A stretch of DNA of 64,000 nt from Delphinus delphis (lineage: Eukaryota > Chordata > Mammalia > Artiodactyla > Delphinidae): the NCBI RefSeq assembly GCF_949987515.2, contig NC_082684.1:51736006-51800005 (forward strand). Direction: 5' to 3'. The translations under genes and the position numbers were made by a program. The notes under the pieces were generated by a model. It was not told where the DNA came from, searched no databases, and worked only from the letters and a program-made list of their open reading frames with translations. Below, one piece after another: positions 1-14,829 of the stretch; positions within the stretch are counted from its first letter, which is position 1; each line of letters starts with the position of its first letter.

Positions 1-1375
1 TAATGATTAGTGATGCTGAGCATCCTTTCGTGTGTTTTTTGGCAATCTGTATAACTTCTTTGCAGATATGTCTATTTTGGTCTTCTGCCCATTTTTGGAT
101 TAGGTTGTTTGTTTATTTCATATTGAGTCGCATGAGCTGCTTGTATATTTTGGAGATTAATCCTTTGTCAGTTGCTTCATTTGCAAATATTTTCTCCCAT
201 TCTGAGGGTTATCTTTTCGTCTTGGTTATGGTTTCCTTTGCTGTGCAAAAGCTTTTAAATTTCATTAGGTCCTATTTATTTATTTTTGTTTTTATTTCCA
301 TTTCTCTAGGAAGTGGATCAAAAAGGATCTTGCTGTGATTTATGCCATAGAGTGTCCTGCCTATGTTTTCCTCTAAGAGTTTTATAATGTCTGGCCTTAC
401 CTTTAGATCTTTAATCCATTTTGAGTGTGTTTTTGTGTATGGTGTTAGGGAGTGTTCTAATTTCATTCTTTTTCATGTAGCTGTCCAGTTTTCCCAGCAC
501 CACTTATTGAAGAGTCTGTCCTTTCTCCATTGTATATTCTTGCCTCCTTTGTCAGATTAGGTGACCATATGTGTGTGGGTTTATCTCTGGGCTTTCTCTC
601 CTGTTCCATTGATCTATCTTTCTGTTTTCATGCCAGTACCATACTGTCTTGATTACTGTAGCTTTGCAGTATGGTCGGAAGTCAGGGAGCCTGATTCCTC
701 CAGCTCCATTTCTCTTTCTCAATATTGCTTTGGCTATTCAGGCTCTTTTGTGTTTCCATAGAAATTGTGAAATTTTTTGTTCTAGTTCTGTGAAAAATGC
801 CATTGGTAGTTTGATAGGGATTGCATTGAATCTGTAGATTGCTTTGGGTAGAATACGCATTTTCACAGTGTTGATTCTTCCAGTCCAAGAACATGGTATA
901 TCTCTCCATCTGTTTGTACCATCCTTAATTTCTTGCATCAGTGTCTTATAGTTTTCTGCCTACAGATCTTTTGTCTCCTTAGGTAGGTTTATTCCTAGGT
1001 ATTTTATGCTTTTTGTTGCAATGGTAAATGCGAGTGTTTCCTTAATTTCTCTTTCAGATTTTTCATCATTAGTGTATAGGAATGCAAGAGATTTCTGTGC
1101 ATTAATTTTGTATCCTGTTAGTTACTTTACCAAATTCATTGATTAGCTCTAGTAGTTTTCCGGTAGCATCTTTAAGATTCTCTATGTATAGCATCATGCC
1201 ATCTGTAAACAGTGACAGTTTTTTACTTCTTTTCCATTTGTATTCCTTTTATTTCTTTTTCTTTTCTGATTGCTGTGGCTAGGACTTCCAAAACTATGTT
1301 GAATAATAGTGGTGAGAGTGGGCAACCTTGTCTTGTTCCTGATCTTAGTGGAAATGGTTTCAGTTTTTCACCATC
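1..1375 (-). mobile_element. L1 LINE fragment, ORF2 (reverse transcriptase side), antisense, runs off window start
   Basis: On the minus strand this reads as LINE-1 ORF2, from the reverse transcriptase core near 1375 down towards the C-terminus at position 1. The 3' UTR would lie left of the window. The retrotransposon RT box that is normally FADD reads FTDG at 1198-1209 on the minus strand, so the second aspartate is gone. Several stops interrupt the frame. L1 similarity stops abruptly near 1375, which fits ordinary 5' truncation during target-primed reverse transcription. Dead copy; the family is clear, the subfamily is not. Confidence 0.9.
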
Positions 1376-2574
1376 CATCACCTAGTTTCAATAATTGTTG
1401 CCTCAACACCAATCTTTTTTCATTTATATCTGCTCCTAACTCCTCACCCATCCCCTTATTTTACCATTGTGAAGCCAATTCCAAATACCAAATGATTTTA
1501 TTTGTAAATATATCACTGTGAATCACTAAACAAACGGACCATTTAAAAACATTGCAACAATGTTAATATCATCAGAATATACTCAGTGTTCATATTGTCC
1601 CAGTTTTTTTTTTAGTTTTTTTACTTAGAATACAAAAAAGTTCTTTATATTTGCAATTAATATCTCTTTAAGAGTATTCTTTGTTGACACATGTTGAGTT
1701 TCTAAAACTAGAAATTTATTTCTTTAATTGTAAAATCTTTTGTCTAAGCTTAGCCTGGAGAAATATTTGATGTCAGCTATAACACTAGGAAAAAAATTAA
1801 GATATCAGAGGGTAATTTCTGTGAGAAATGATTCCTGATTCATTGGCTTGAGGATAAGAGCTTGAACTAAGCAGCCTAGAACTTCCTACTAATCAATCAC
1901 TCTCTTATACATGGTAGTGGTCACTCTGATTGTGTTACCTCTAAGCGTGCATAGCCCCCTACCTAAAGTAATAATGAGTGATTCTCATGTCAAAGGAATT
2001 CTTGGGCTGCCTTTTTATCAACATGGACTGTTATTCAATAGGAAGATAGTTATTCTATGTAAATGTTAATATTTATTTAATTTCTGCTGCCATAGCCTTA
2101 TGTGATTTTTTTTTCTGTAATGAAAAGAAGTGTCGCACACTGTAACAGCAGTGATTGGAAATAACTCTTGAAATGTCAAGGAGTTTTTCTTTAAACAATA
2201 ATTAGCAGATTAAATGCCAACAAGTACATTTAATAACCATGATATTTTGCATTTGGACCACAGCCAACATCATCAGTAAATGTAGTCCCTTAAGGATCAC
2301 ATAGCATTCTGATCTTGAATTGAAATGTTATTTGTTAAGGTATATTTTCATTATTCAACAGTAACCTTGACTATATACAGTATGCATAGTGAGTCTGAAA
2401 TGTTACACTGTACACAGAGTTTACTAAATTACAGGAAAGTATTTGAGAGTAAATGCCATGTCATTTTAGCTTTTCCCTTAAATTTTCTGATATAATTTTA
2501 TAGCCCTACCATCAATATTCAAGTTTTCTGAATTCATATACAATGGTTTAGAAAATATGAACTGTAAATAAATA
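1376..2574. other. Non-coding stretch, possible old repeat at its left end
   Basis: AT-rich DNA without a recognisable gene. About 1400-1620 has the feel of an old L1M-type 3' region, but I could not pin it to a family. The rest shows no feature I can support. Confidence 0.4.
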
Positions 2575-3000
2575 GTTAATCCAATGAATATTTATGTAAT
2601 GCCTATTTATATGCCAGGTACTAGTCTAAGGAACATGTATAAAGCAGAGACTAAAACAAAAAAAATCCCTACCTTCATGGACCCTCCTTTAAATAACACT
2701 CACAAAAGGAAATAGGAAGAAGGAAGAGTTCTCATTTCTGGAAAACAAATATGAGTGTATTTATTAAATATCCAACATGTTACAGGCATTGTTCTAAGTA
2801 GCAGGGACAACAAAAGGAGTTGGAAACATTCCTTCCCTCCAGAATGATGTGAGAAGGCAATAGAGCATAGTCAGTCATAAGTAGCAGACTAGGCAAAATA
2901 AAATCACGAGAAGACTAAAAGCAACACTGGCAGATGAGAATATTAGTGGGAGATGATAATGAAAGAGAAGGAAATAGAACATGAGAGGATATGAATATGG
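2575..3000 (+). repeat. Ancient dispersed mammalian repeat (L2/MIR-age), degraded
   Basis: Contains two runs resembling the widespread old mammalian repeat core that reads like 'atgccaggtactagtctaag' (about 2610-2630) and 'ttacaggcattgttctaag' (about 2780-2798). Each is followed by text resembling 'aatccctaccttcatgga'. The two similar starts suggest either two fragments or one element with an internal duplication. Family assignment is uncertain. Confidence 0.4.
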
Positions 3001-5830
3001 AATTTTCCCACCTTATTTTGATGGTAGATTCTTGGACAAAGAGATAAAATTGATTTAGATTTTAGTTTGCCATAGATTGAGAAGCTGTTAAGAGTAGAGT
3101 AACAATTTCAGATTGCTGAGTGTGGGAGCTGAAATGCACTTTAACAACTAGGTTAAGTCAAAGCAACAAAATATGTTGAAATAAAAGAAGTTTACTCAAG
3201 TTGATTCATCATTTGAACTAAATCAGAAGTACAAGGCTTTTAGGGATGGATATCTGATCCTATAATTGAAAGTTTATGAAAATTAACAAGTTTCTTCCTC
3301 TCATGATTTTTTTTCTATAAAAAAAATTGGTATTGAAATCAGAAAAAAGTTTTCTTTGGGTACCTTTTGAATTTTATCATCCTATGTTTTTGTCTCTCAT
3401 AAGGGGCCACTTTCTCTTCAATAGAATTATTGCTGACATAGGATTGCTGAAAATGAAAGGTCTCTGTTCACTATTTTCTAATCAATACTTCTCTAGAAGC
3501 AGTACTCCAAATTGTTTGTATGCTTTATATATAGAAAGTAAGTACACAAAATCTCTAAAGCAATCAGAAACTCTTCAGTGTCCTAAAAAATCAACAGAAG
3601 GATGGTTTAGAGTAGATAATCCTCCACAATATAAAGTCATTTAAAAATACAACAGTAATGAAAAGGTCTAAAGAGTCAAAATAAAGAAGATGTTACCCCT
3701 TACTGGACTCATAATAGGCCTCATAGTCCCAGTGATAAAGGTAATTAAATTTCAAAGACTTTAGCACTGGTAAATAGTTTAAAAACTTGACAGACTTGCT
3801 CAGTTAGATTCTATGCTTCAATTTGTACTGATTTGGAAAGCATATTGAGATGCTGCTGCTCTGTTCCAGGTGCAGCATGAAGCAGTTGGGCTCTGATAAA
3901 GAGCCTTTTGGAAGCAAAAATAAATACACAATGGACAATGAATACCTTCTCAATAGGTCTGTATGCATTCGCCTGTAAGTGTGGTTTTTAATCTGTCTTC
4001 ACTAACCTGGTCAGACTATTAGGAAATTAAGAGCCATAAAGCACAAATTTTAGAAACTTTAAAGGACAAACAAAAGTAAAAGTGAAAACCAGAGAAGTAA
4101 AGGAGGAAGGAAAAACCTTGCCTTCTGAGGGACAAGTGATTTAAGCCAGGTCCTGGCAGAACAAATCATCAAAGGATCATCTGCACACATATTCCTGCTT
4201 ACATATTGCTTTTCCTTTTTAAAGAAATATTTTCTGTTTTATGACCCTTGCAGAAATTTTGCCACTCTAGTGTGATTGTTATTTTTCTGTTTGTACAGGT
4301 ACATTAAAAAGTAGGCAATGGGGAGCTAAGACTTTCAAGTAAAGATCAAACTTGTATACAGTAAAACAATAAATAATAACCTAAGTATATAAGTTTTAAA
4401 AAGCTAAGATGGCAAAAGTAATCTGCTCATTGGATCTATTCCTAGTTCAGGAAAAATTGAGTATTACATCCTGCAAATATCTGTTAAATGTAGCTGTGCT
4501 TAAAAGGTATTTCTGTACACAATTAAATGATATGAGGGCAGGTGCTGAGATGCAGTTTTCAAGCCAATGATCCAAGTTCTAAGAGTACTTAGGTATAAAA
4601 GCATAGATGAATAAATGCAATGAAAGATAATCTTCTGCACCTAACCCCCCTAGAATATAGTAGTAAGAAACACACTTTTAAAAGTTATTGTTATTACCAG
4701 GGCACATGAACAATATATTGTAGTATGCATATGGATGAAGACGAACACAAAAGATTCATTTCACTGATAAATAATTATACTAAGATTATTGCAATTAGTC
4801 CACATAGGTTTCTAACCTCCAAGAAATATTGGAATCAGTGTCTCCTACAGGACATTGCTGACTCATCAGTCTCCTCTGTGAGAATTGGGGGGGAAAAAAA
4901 GACTTTCCTTCCTTGGGGCAGGCTTAGCCCAGGACCACGGTCATGGTTCTGCAACACTCACCCAGTTAGCCTAGCACCCTTATGCAAGACAGCCTTATAA
5001 TCTGGCTCCTGGTCATGATGAAGTATTTCCAATGCTGCCTTCAGGTATAATGTAGACAAAGCTTTCATTGTACCTGACAAAGGTCCTGTACGTTTAAAGG
5101 AATTTAATTATTTATAAGATGATCTACTGCAAATGCTATTTGAGAAACTTGCAAATACATTTCTAGGTAAATGGACCAGCTAAAATCAGTTTATTATTAT
5201 TATTATCAGCATTTGAAATGACAATGAAAAGTGAGGTGTAACGTTTAGTTAATTAATAAGACCAGAATATACTTCTATGGTCAAGAAATGATTTTTCATT
5301 CTAAGACACATTTGACAAGGGACTAAAAAATTAACTACATTTGTGAGAGTTTTTTAGTTTAGAAAAGTAAAAACGACAAGTATCCATTACCTTAAACACA
5401 CAGTTCTAATTATCTTCAATAAGTATCTTCTCCACACACAAGGGCATTATTTGCACACTTATCTAGTCATGAAATGAAAACATATATAGACAATAGGAAT
5501 TCTGTTGGTCAATCCATTTGAAACCCAGGCAAAGCAGAGAATCATAAAAATATATAGGTACATAATGAAATATATAGGTACATAATGTAAACATTTTAAT
5601 TTTAACCTGAAACCTAATGTATATTAATTTATCATATATAACATATATATATTTTATATATGGTATATAATCAATACAATTTGACTTGTATTAATTATAT
5701 TAAGTTTTATTCTCTTTTATAAATATAGAAAATATACTTACTTTAAAAACTGTGGGCAGAATCCTTGTAGAAGTTAACCAGTATTTGTAGTCAGTATAAT
5801 TAGTTTCAGCCACTGATTGGTATAATTTTC
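3001..5830. other. Non-coding stretch, nothing recognised except a short tandem duplication
   Basis: No gene or clear mobile element seen. The open frames at 3327-3644 and 4725-5000 have no recognisable domain, and composition does not change at their edges, so I treat them as chance. A somewhat more GC-balanced patch at about 4840-5050 is not explained. Confidence 0.5.
5548..5587. repeat. Perfect 20-bp tandem duplication
   Basis: The 20-mer aaatatataggtacataatg occurs twice in direct tandem (5548-5567 and 5568-5587) without mismatch. Two copies only, in AT-rich DNA; most simply a replication-slippage duplication. Confidence 0.9.
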
Positions 5831-6213
5831 CACTATAGAATGAATGTTTATGTCCCCCGAATTCCATATGTTTAAATCTTAATCCTCAATGTGATTGTAT
5901 TAGGAGATGGAGCCTTTGGGAGATAATTAGGTCATGAGGGTAGAGCCCTCATGAATGGGATAGAACACTAGCTATTTCCCTATCTCTCTCTCTGTCTATA
6001 ACTCTATCCCTTCCCCACGCCCCTTCCCACTCTCATGTGAAGGTACAGGGAGAAGATGGCTGTCTGCAAACCAGGAAGAGTGTACTTACTAGATACCAGA
6101 CCTGCCAGAGCCTTGATCTTCAACTTCCCAGCCAACAGAACAGTGAGAAATAAATTTCTTTTACGTCACCCAGCCTATATAATTTGTTATAGCCACCTGA
6201 ACTGAGTAAGACA
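5831..6213 (+). mobile_element. Solo LTR, MLT1/MST-like (MaLR, ERVL group)
   Basis: The sequence follows the MaLR LTR pattern: a start like 'agaatgaatgtttatgtccc', a central 'gagggtagagccctcatga', a CT-rich patch, 'gccagagccttgatcttcaa', a polyadenylation signal inside 'gtgagaaataaatttct', and an end 'gaactgagtaagaca'. About 380 bp is typical for these LTRs. No internal region or second LTR is nearby, so it is a solo LTR. The 5' edge is approximate and I could not find a convincing 5-bp target duplication. The exact subfamily was judged from memory. Confidence 0.75.
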
Positions 6214-7705
6214 ATTACCTATATCAGGGTTTTGCTTTTCCATAACACTCAACTAGCCTTTATTAACATAAATGTTTACAAACATATTTCATATAATAAT
6301 GCTTAAATGCTTAATTAAATTTCATAACTAGATTTCAAAATGCAGTTTGCATAATCTAAGAAACACACAGATGAGTCTTTTTGATTGTATCATTGAGGTA
6401 GTGGAGTAAAACTACAGGAATGCAAAACAAATAGACAACAGCAACAGACAAAATAACAATGACAAAAAGTAGCATCTTCCAGCTACCTCACTCTAATGGC
6501 AGACTCTTCTATTTAATGTGTGAAGTTTAAGTAGGGAGACTATTAATACTTCCAATATACTACTTTTTCTTCCATTTTAAGTATTTGTTCTCTAAGATCC
6601 AAGTTACTTTGTTGCAGAAAAATGTAGACCAGCACTCATGAGAAGCCTAAAAATATGGTTATCCTATCCTTCATGCTTAGTAAGTCACATACAATTTGTG
6701 CAAAGTGTGAATTACTGTTGTCTTGTATCTGTTGCTGTTCTGTTTTTCTTCTTTTAAGAGTTATCTAATATGTCATTGGAAATATTACTTGGCAGATTGG
6801 GTATTCACAGTCTGAAAAACACCTTGGTTCTAGCCTTATTTATCTGTCCCATGTCACTAAAAAATGCATACCTTTCTTAACTCACTTGACTTGTATAGCA
6901 AACCCTTGAAGCTATGATTGGGGAGAAAATTTTCCATTTCTTTATAATTTTTTAAGATGAAAGTGGGTAGGAAAAGAAAGGAGTTGGTTAAATATAGTAT
7001 AAATGTAAAGCATCAGACATACTCATTGAAATTAACATCAAAATACTGAGTTTCTGGCATTTGCAATTTCTCACTTCAATGAAGGACTTTTATCCATATA
7101 CCAATAGTGTAAATTTACCTCAGTCTCAAAATTATATGCTTAGAGTACAACATTATGTATTTTTGTGAAGGAGTAAATTTTATAATTATTCTATATGAGG
7201 GCTATCAATTGCATAATGTATAGATAAATTGACCCTTCTATGCTTTTCATAGTTGACAAAGATTTTTAATGAAAGGAAAAAATCAAGTATGCAATTGGTT
7301 GCTCTGTTTATGCCCCATTAAATGACTAGGGTTCTCATTTTCCATTGGCTAATATTTGTGAGAAGGTAGAGTCTTTCCACATAAAATTCCTAATTAAGAA
7401 AAAGAAAAGGAAAGGAAAGAAAACCTAAGGCACTCAGTATCTAGCTGTCTATAGGAACATGTCAAGTTTATTAAAAATATTAGGTGGTATTCTATATGAT
7501 CAATTTATTCTATATGATCAATTGTTCTTTTTTCTTCTAAGAGATAAAAATGTGCTTTATTAATTTTTAAATTCTAAATATATATTTTTTCTTCTTGACC
7601 CTTTAGAATTTCACAATGTTTTCTTTTATTGTTTTTTTCTGTGTGTATTTTGGGGAAATATAATGGGTTTCTGGAACCTCTAAAAGACCCTTCCTCCAAT
7701 GGGAT
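6214..7705. other. Non-coding stretch with one 18-bp tandem duplication
   Basis: No gene recognised. The 18-mer tattctatatgatcaatt is repeated perfectly in tandem at 7488-7505 and 7506-7523. A purine-rich run lies at about 7398-7424. Confidence 0.5.
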
Positions 7706-8400
7706 CTGGATAAAACAAGACCCAAGTACATGCTGCCTACAAAGGATTCACCTCAGCTTTAAGGATACACAGAGACTGAAAGTAAAATGTGGAAAAAAGA
7801 CATTCCATGCAAACAAAAACCAAAAGAAAGCTAGGGTTGCTATACTTATATCAGACAAAAACTTTAAAGACTGTAATAAGAGAAAAAGAAGGTCATTGTA
7901 TAATGATAAATGGGTCAATCCACAACAAAGGTATAATATTTGTATATATTTATGCACCCAACATACAAAAACCTAATATATAAAGCAAATATTAACAGAC
8001 AAAACAGCAATACAAAAATAGTAGGGGACTTCAATACCACACTTTCATCAATGAATAGATCATCCAGCAGAAAATGAATAAGTAAACATGAAAGTTAAAT
8101 GACATGTTAAACCATAAGGACTTGAAGAACATTTGCTGACAGTTCCATCAAGAAGCAATAGAATACAGATCCTTCTCAGCACACATGGAGCATTCTCTAG
8201 GACAGATCATATGTTTGTTAGGACACAAAACAAGTCTCAAAAAATTTAAGAAGACTGAAATCATATCAAGCATCTTTTACAACCACAGTGGTGTGAAAAT
8301 AGAAATCAGTTATGAGAAGAAAACTGGAAAATTCACAAATATTTGGAGATTAAACCACATGCTACTGAACCAAATGGGTCAAAGAAAAAAAAGTGCAATC

Positions 8401-8415
8401 AAAAAATATCTTGAG
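8401..8415. repeat. Target-site duplication, left copy, of the SINE at 8416
   Basis: The 15-mer aaaaaatatcttgag is repeated exactly at 8607-8621 on the other side of the SINE. It is L1 sequence, so the SINE landed in an existing L1. Confidence 0.9.
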
Positions 8416-8606
8416 GGCTTCCCTGGTGGTGCAGTGGTTGAGAGTCCACCTGCCGATGCAGGGCACACAGGTTAGTGCCCCGGTCCGGGAAGATCCCACA
8501 TGCTGCAGAGTGGCTGGGCCCATGAGCCATGGCCACTGAGCCTGTGCTCCGCAATGGGAGAGGCCACAACAGTGAGAGGCCCATGTACCACAAAAAAAAA
8601 AGAAGA
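8416..8606 (+). mobile_element. CHR-type SINE (tRNA-Glu derived), short variant
   Basis: Starts 'ggcttccctggtggtgcag', with a box-A-like promoter at 'tggtgcagtgg'. It ends in an A-rich tail mixed with G. Perfect 15-bp target duplications flank it (8401-8415, 8607-8621). Compared with the copy at 63570 it lacks about 15 bases between two 'gcctg' words near 8543. The tRNA-related head of such SINEs carries the RNA polymerase III promoter; the element encodes no protein and relies on L1 machinery. It sits inside L1 copy A. Confidence 0.95.
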
Positions 8607-9547
8607 AAAAAATATCTTGAGACAAATGAATGGGAAATGCAACATACCATAACCTATGGGATGCAGCAAAACAGTTCTAAGAGGGCATTTCCTAGCCATG
8701 AATGCCTATATAAAAACAAGCACAATCTCAAATAAACAATCTAACTTTTTACCTCAAGAAACTAGGCAAAAATAACAAACTAAGCCCAAAGAAGAAAAAA
8801 AATTACAGATTAGAGCATAAATAAATGAAATAGAAACAAAAGACAGTAGAAAAAAGATCAATGAAACTGAGCTGTTGTTTTTACAAAAGATAAATTTGAA
8901 AAATATTTAGCAAGACTTATAAAGAAAAAAAGAGAACTTAAAATCAGAAAAGAAAGAGAAGACTTAACAATTGATAGCCTAGGTTTACAAAGGCTCATCA
9001 GATAATACTACGAACAATTTTATGCCAACAGAATGGACAGCCTATAAGAAATGAATATCTTCCTAGAAACATACAACCTACAAGGAATATATCATGAATA
9101 AATACAAAATCTAAATAAAACAGTTACTAGGAAGCAGATTGAATCAGTAATCAAAACACTGTCAACAAATAAAAGTCAAGGACCAGGTGGCTTCACCAGT
9201 GAATTCTATTAAACATTTAAAGAAAAATTGATATCAATCGTCTCAAATTCTTCCAAAAACTAGGACAGGAGGGAACACTTTCAAACTCATTTTATGAATC
9301 CAGCATTTAACCTGGTACCAAAGCCAAACAATGACACTACAAAAAAAGAAAATTACAGGCCAATATCCCTGATGAACACAGATGCAAAAGTTTTCAAAAA
9401 ATTATTGGCAAACCAAATTCAATAGTATGTTAAAAAGATCATACACCATGATCAAGTGGTATGTATTTCAGTGATGCAAAGATAGTTTGACATCTGCAAA
9501 TCAATATGATGATACGTCACATTATAAGATGAAGGATAAAAATTATA

Positions 9548-12753
<3,206 letters not shown>

Positions 12754-14031
12754 AATTATATGAATGCCTCAACAGATGTAGAAAAAGCATTTGACAGCAT
12801 TCAACATCCTTTCATGATAAAAAAACTCTCAACAATCTGGGTATAGAAGGAATATACCTCAACATAATAAAGACCATATATGACAAGCTCACAGCTAATA
12901 TCATACTCAATGGTGAAAAATGGAAAGCTTTTCCTCTAATATCAGAAGGAAGACAAGGATGCCCATTCTCACCATTTTTATTCATCATAGTACTGAAAGT
13001 CCTAGCCAGAGAGATTAGACAAGAAAACGAAATAAAAGGCACCTGAATCCAAAAGGAAGAAGTAACGCTATCTCTATTTGCAGATGACATAATATTATAT
13101 ATATAGAAATCCCTAAAAGCCTGACCAAAAAAACTGTTAGTACTAATCAACGAATTCAATAAAGTTGCAGGATACCAAAGCAATATACAAAAATCTGTTT
13201 CAGTCCTATACATTAATAACAAACTGTCAGAGAATTTAAGAACACATTCTATTTACAATTGTGTTAAAAAATACTTAGAAACAAATTTAGCCAAGGAGGT
13301 GAAAGACCTGTATACTGAAAGCCATAAGACACTGATGAAAAAATTGAAGAACACACAAATAAATGGAAAGATATTCCATGCTCATTGATTGGAAGAATTA
13401 AAATGTTAAAATGTCCATACTACTTAGAGCAATCTACAGATTCAATTCAATTCCTATCAAAATTCCAATGACTTTTTTCTTTTTTATATAACAAACAATC
13501 CTAAAACCACAAAAGACTTCAAATAGCCAAAACAACCTTGAGTAAGAATAAAGCTGCAGGCATCACGTTTCCTGATTTCAAACTATATTACAAAGCTATA
13601 GTAATTATAGTATGGAATGGGTATTAAAACACACACATAGATCAATGGAGAAGAATAGAAAGCCTAGAAATACACCCACTCATACATGGTCAATTAATTT
13701 ATGACAAAGGAGCCAAGAATACACAATGAGGAAAGGGCAATAAATGGTGTTGGTAAAACTGACCCTTATCTTACACCATACACAAAAACTAACTCAAAAT
13801 GAATTAAAGACTTGAAATGCAAGGCCTGAAATCATAAAACTACTAGAGGAGAAGATAGGAAGTGAGCTCTTTGGCATTGGCCTTGGCAAAGATTTTTTTG
13901 GATTTGACACCAAAAGCAATGGTAATAAAAGCAAAAATAAACTAGTGTGAAGACATCAAAATAAAAAGCTTCTGCTCAGCTCGGGAAGTCAACAAAATGA
14001 AAAGACAATGTACTGATTGGGAGAAAATATT
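12754..14031 (+). mobile_element. L1 LINE copy A, continuation (ORF2 RT to C-terminus)
   Basis: Resumes copy A at RT motif A. The RT box is intact as FADD at 13077-13088, followed by in-order ORF2 sequence to 'ttgggagaaaatatt' at 14031. Stops and frameshifts are frequent elsewhere (for example a stop codon directly after the YADD-like box region, near 13104), so the protein is not made. At 14032 the order is broken by a piece of L1 3' end. Confidence 0.85.
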
Positions 14032-14262
14032 GGGATTGACATATACACACTACTATATATACAATAGGTAACTAATAAGAACCTACTGTATAGCACAGGG
14101 AACTCTACTCAATACTCTGTAATGATCTATATGGGAATAGAATCTTAAAAAGAGTGGATATATGTATATGTATAACTGATTCACTTTGTTGTACACCTGA
14201 AACTAACACAACATTGTAAATCAATTATACTCCAATAAAAATTAATTTAAACAAAAGAAAAA
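14032..14262 (+). mobile_element. L1 3' UTR tail lodged inside L1 copy A, replacing about 255 bp
   Basis: From 'gggattgacatatacacac' to 'ccaataaaaattaa' this matches the last about 215 bp of the same L1 type, as also seen at 15083-15297. An A-rich tail follows (about 14247-14262). Afterwards copy A resumes at 'aacaagtgttggag'. By comparison with copy B (about 11755-12015), about 255 bp of expected L1 sequence is missing at this point, so the tail replaces target DNA and does not simply interrupt it. Compatible with an L1 insertion that deleted its target, or with a template switch. Confidence 0.75.
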
Positions 14263-14427
14263 ACAAGGAACAACAAGTGTTGGAGAAATAACAAGATGTG
14301 GAGAAAAGGGAACCCTTTTGCACTTTTGGTGGGAATGTAAATTGGTACAGCCACTATTGAAAACAGTATAGAGATTCTTCAAAAATTAAAAATAGAACAA
14401 TCATATAATCTAGTAATTCCACTTCTG
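14263..14427 (+). mobile_element. L1 LINE copy A, short segment between two insertions
   Basis: Ordinary L1 ORF2 C-terminal/3' text from 'caacaagtgttggag' to 'aattccacttctg'. It is bounded left by the L1 tail and right by the poly(T)-headed insert. Confidence 0.85.
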
Positions 14428-14660
14428 TTTTTTTTTTTTTTTTCTTCTTTTTCACTTTGTTTTTTTGGGAGGCAGAGGGCACACAGGGTGGGAAGTAGCC
14501 CAATGCCTCCTCGTGAGACCCAGGACAATGGTAGTCAGAGTCAGGGACACCGCAGTGGCCAGGCCTAAACCCAACATCACAGAGGTGGGAGAGGAGGTCT
14601 ACACTTCCACACCATGGTCACTAAGTCTTTCCCACAAAGATCTCTGGCCCCGCTGTAACA
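14428..14660 (-). mobile_element. Poly(A)-tailed retrosequence of unknown source, antisense, inside L1 copy A
   Basis: A 233-bp block that is not L1 splits the expected L1 text 'cacttctg...tccagagg'. It opens with a 16-base poly(T) run and is much more GC-rich than its surroundings. On the minus strand it therefore looks like a processed transcript ending in poly(A). I recognise neither a CHR SINE nor a known gene 3' end. No canonical AATAAA is evident just before the A tail. No long target duplication is visible, and about 8 bp of L1 seem to be missing at the site. It may be the 3' end of a processed pseudogene or a non-coding RNA copy. The + strand open frame over 14465-14674 is a chance frame. 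Confidence 0.6.
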
Positions 14661-14796
14661 TCCAGAGGAAATGAAAACACTCAGTCAAAAAGATAGCTGT
14701 ACTCCCACATTCATTGCAGCATTATTTACAGTAGCCAGACATAGAAACAACCTAGGTGTCCATCAGCAGATCAATGGATAAAGAAAATGTGTCATG

Positions 14797-14829
<33 letters not shown>

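Larger units (their letters stand above)
7706..9547 (+). mobile_element. L1 LINE copy A, 5' segment (ORF2), interrupted by SINE and by a second L1
   Basis: Similarity begins inside the ORF2 endonuclease region (text like 'acaagacccaagtacatgct') and proceeds in order through 'agttctaagagggcattt' to 'aaggataaaaattata', just before RT motif A. It then stops. The same element resumes at 12754 with 'tatgaatgcctcaacagatg', exactly where ORF2 should continue, so this is one 5'-truncated L1 split by the L1 at 9548-12753. A CHR SINE lies at 8416-8606. Many frameshifts and stops; not functional. Confidence 0.85.

Noticed and set aside
3327..3644. 105-codon plus-strand frame in unique DNA as a host gene
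   Set aside because: No domain, no splice or promoter context, no composition change; AT-rich chance frame.
8416..8490. tRNA-like sequence with box A and box B, possible tRNA-Glu gene
   Set aside because: It is the head of a SINE with A tail and target duplications; no intact tRNA fold or free 3' end.
7748..8735. Overlapping open frames on both strands (60-115 codons)
   Set aside because: They lie in L1 ORF2 and the CHR SINE; the frames are parts of dead L1 text or shadows on the opposite strand.
14465..14674. 69-codon plus-strand frame in the unidentified insert
   Set aside because: The insert's poly(T) head shows that its transcript strand is minus; the frame has no domain and runs into L1.
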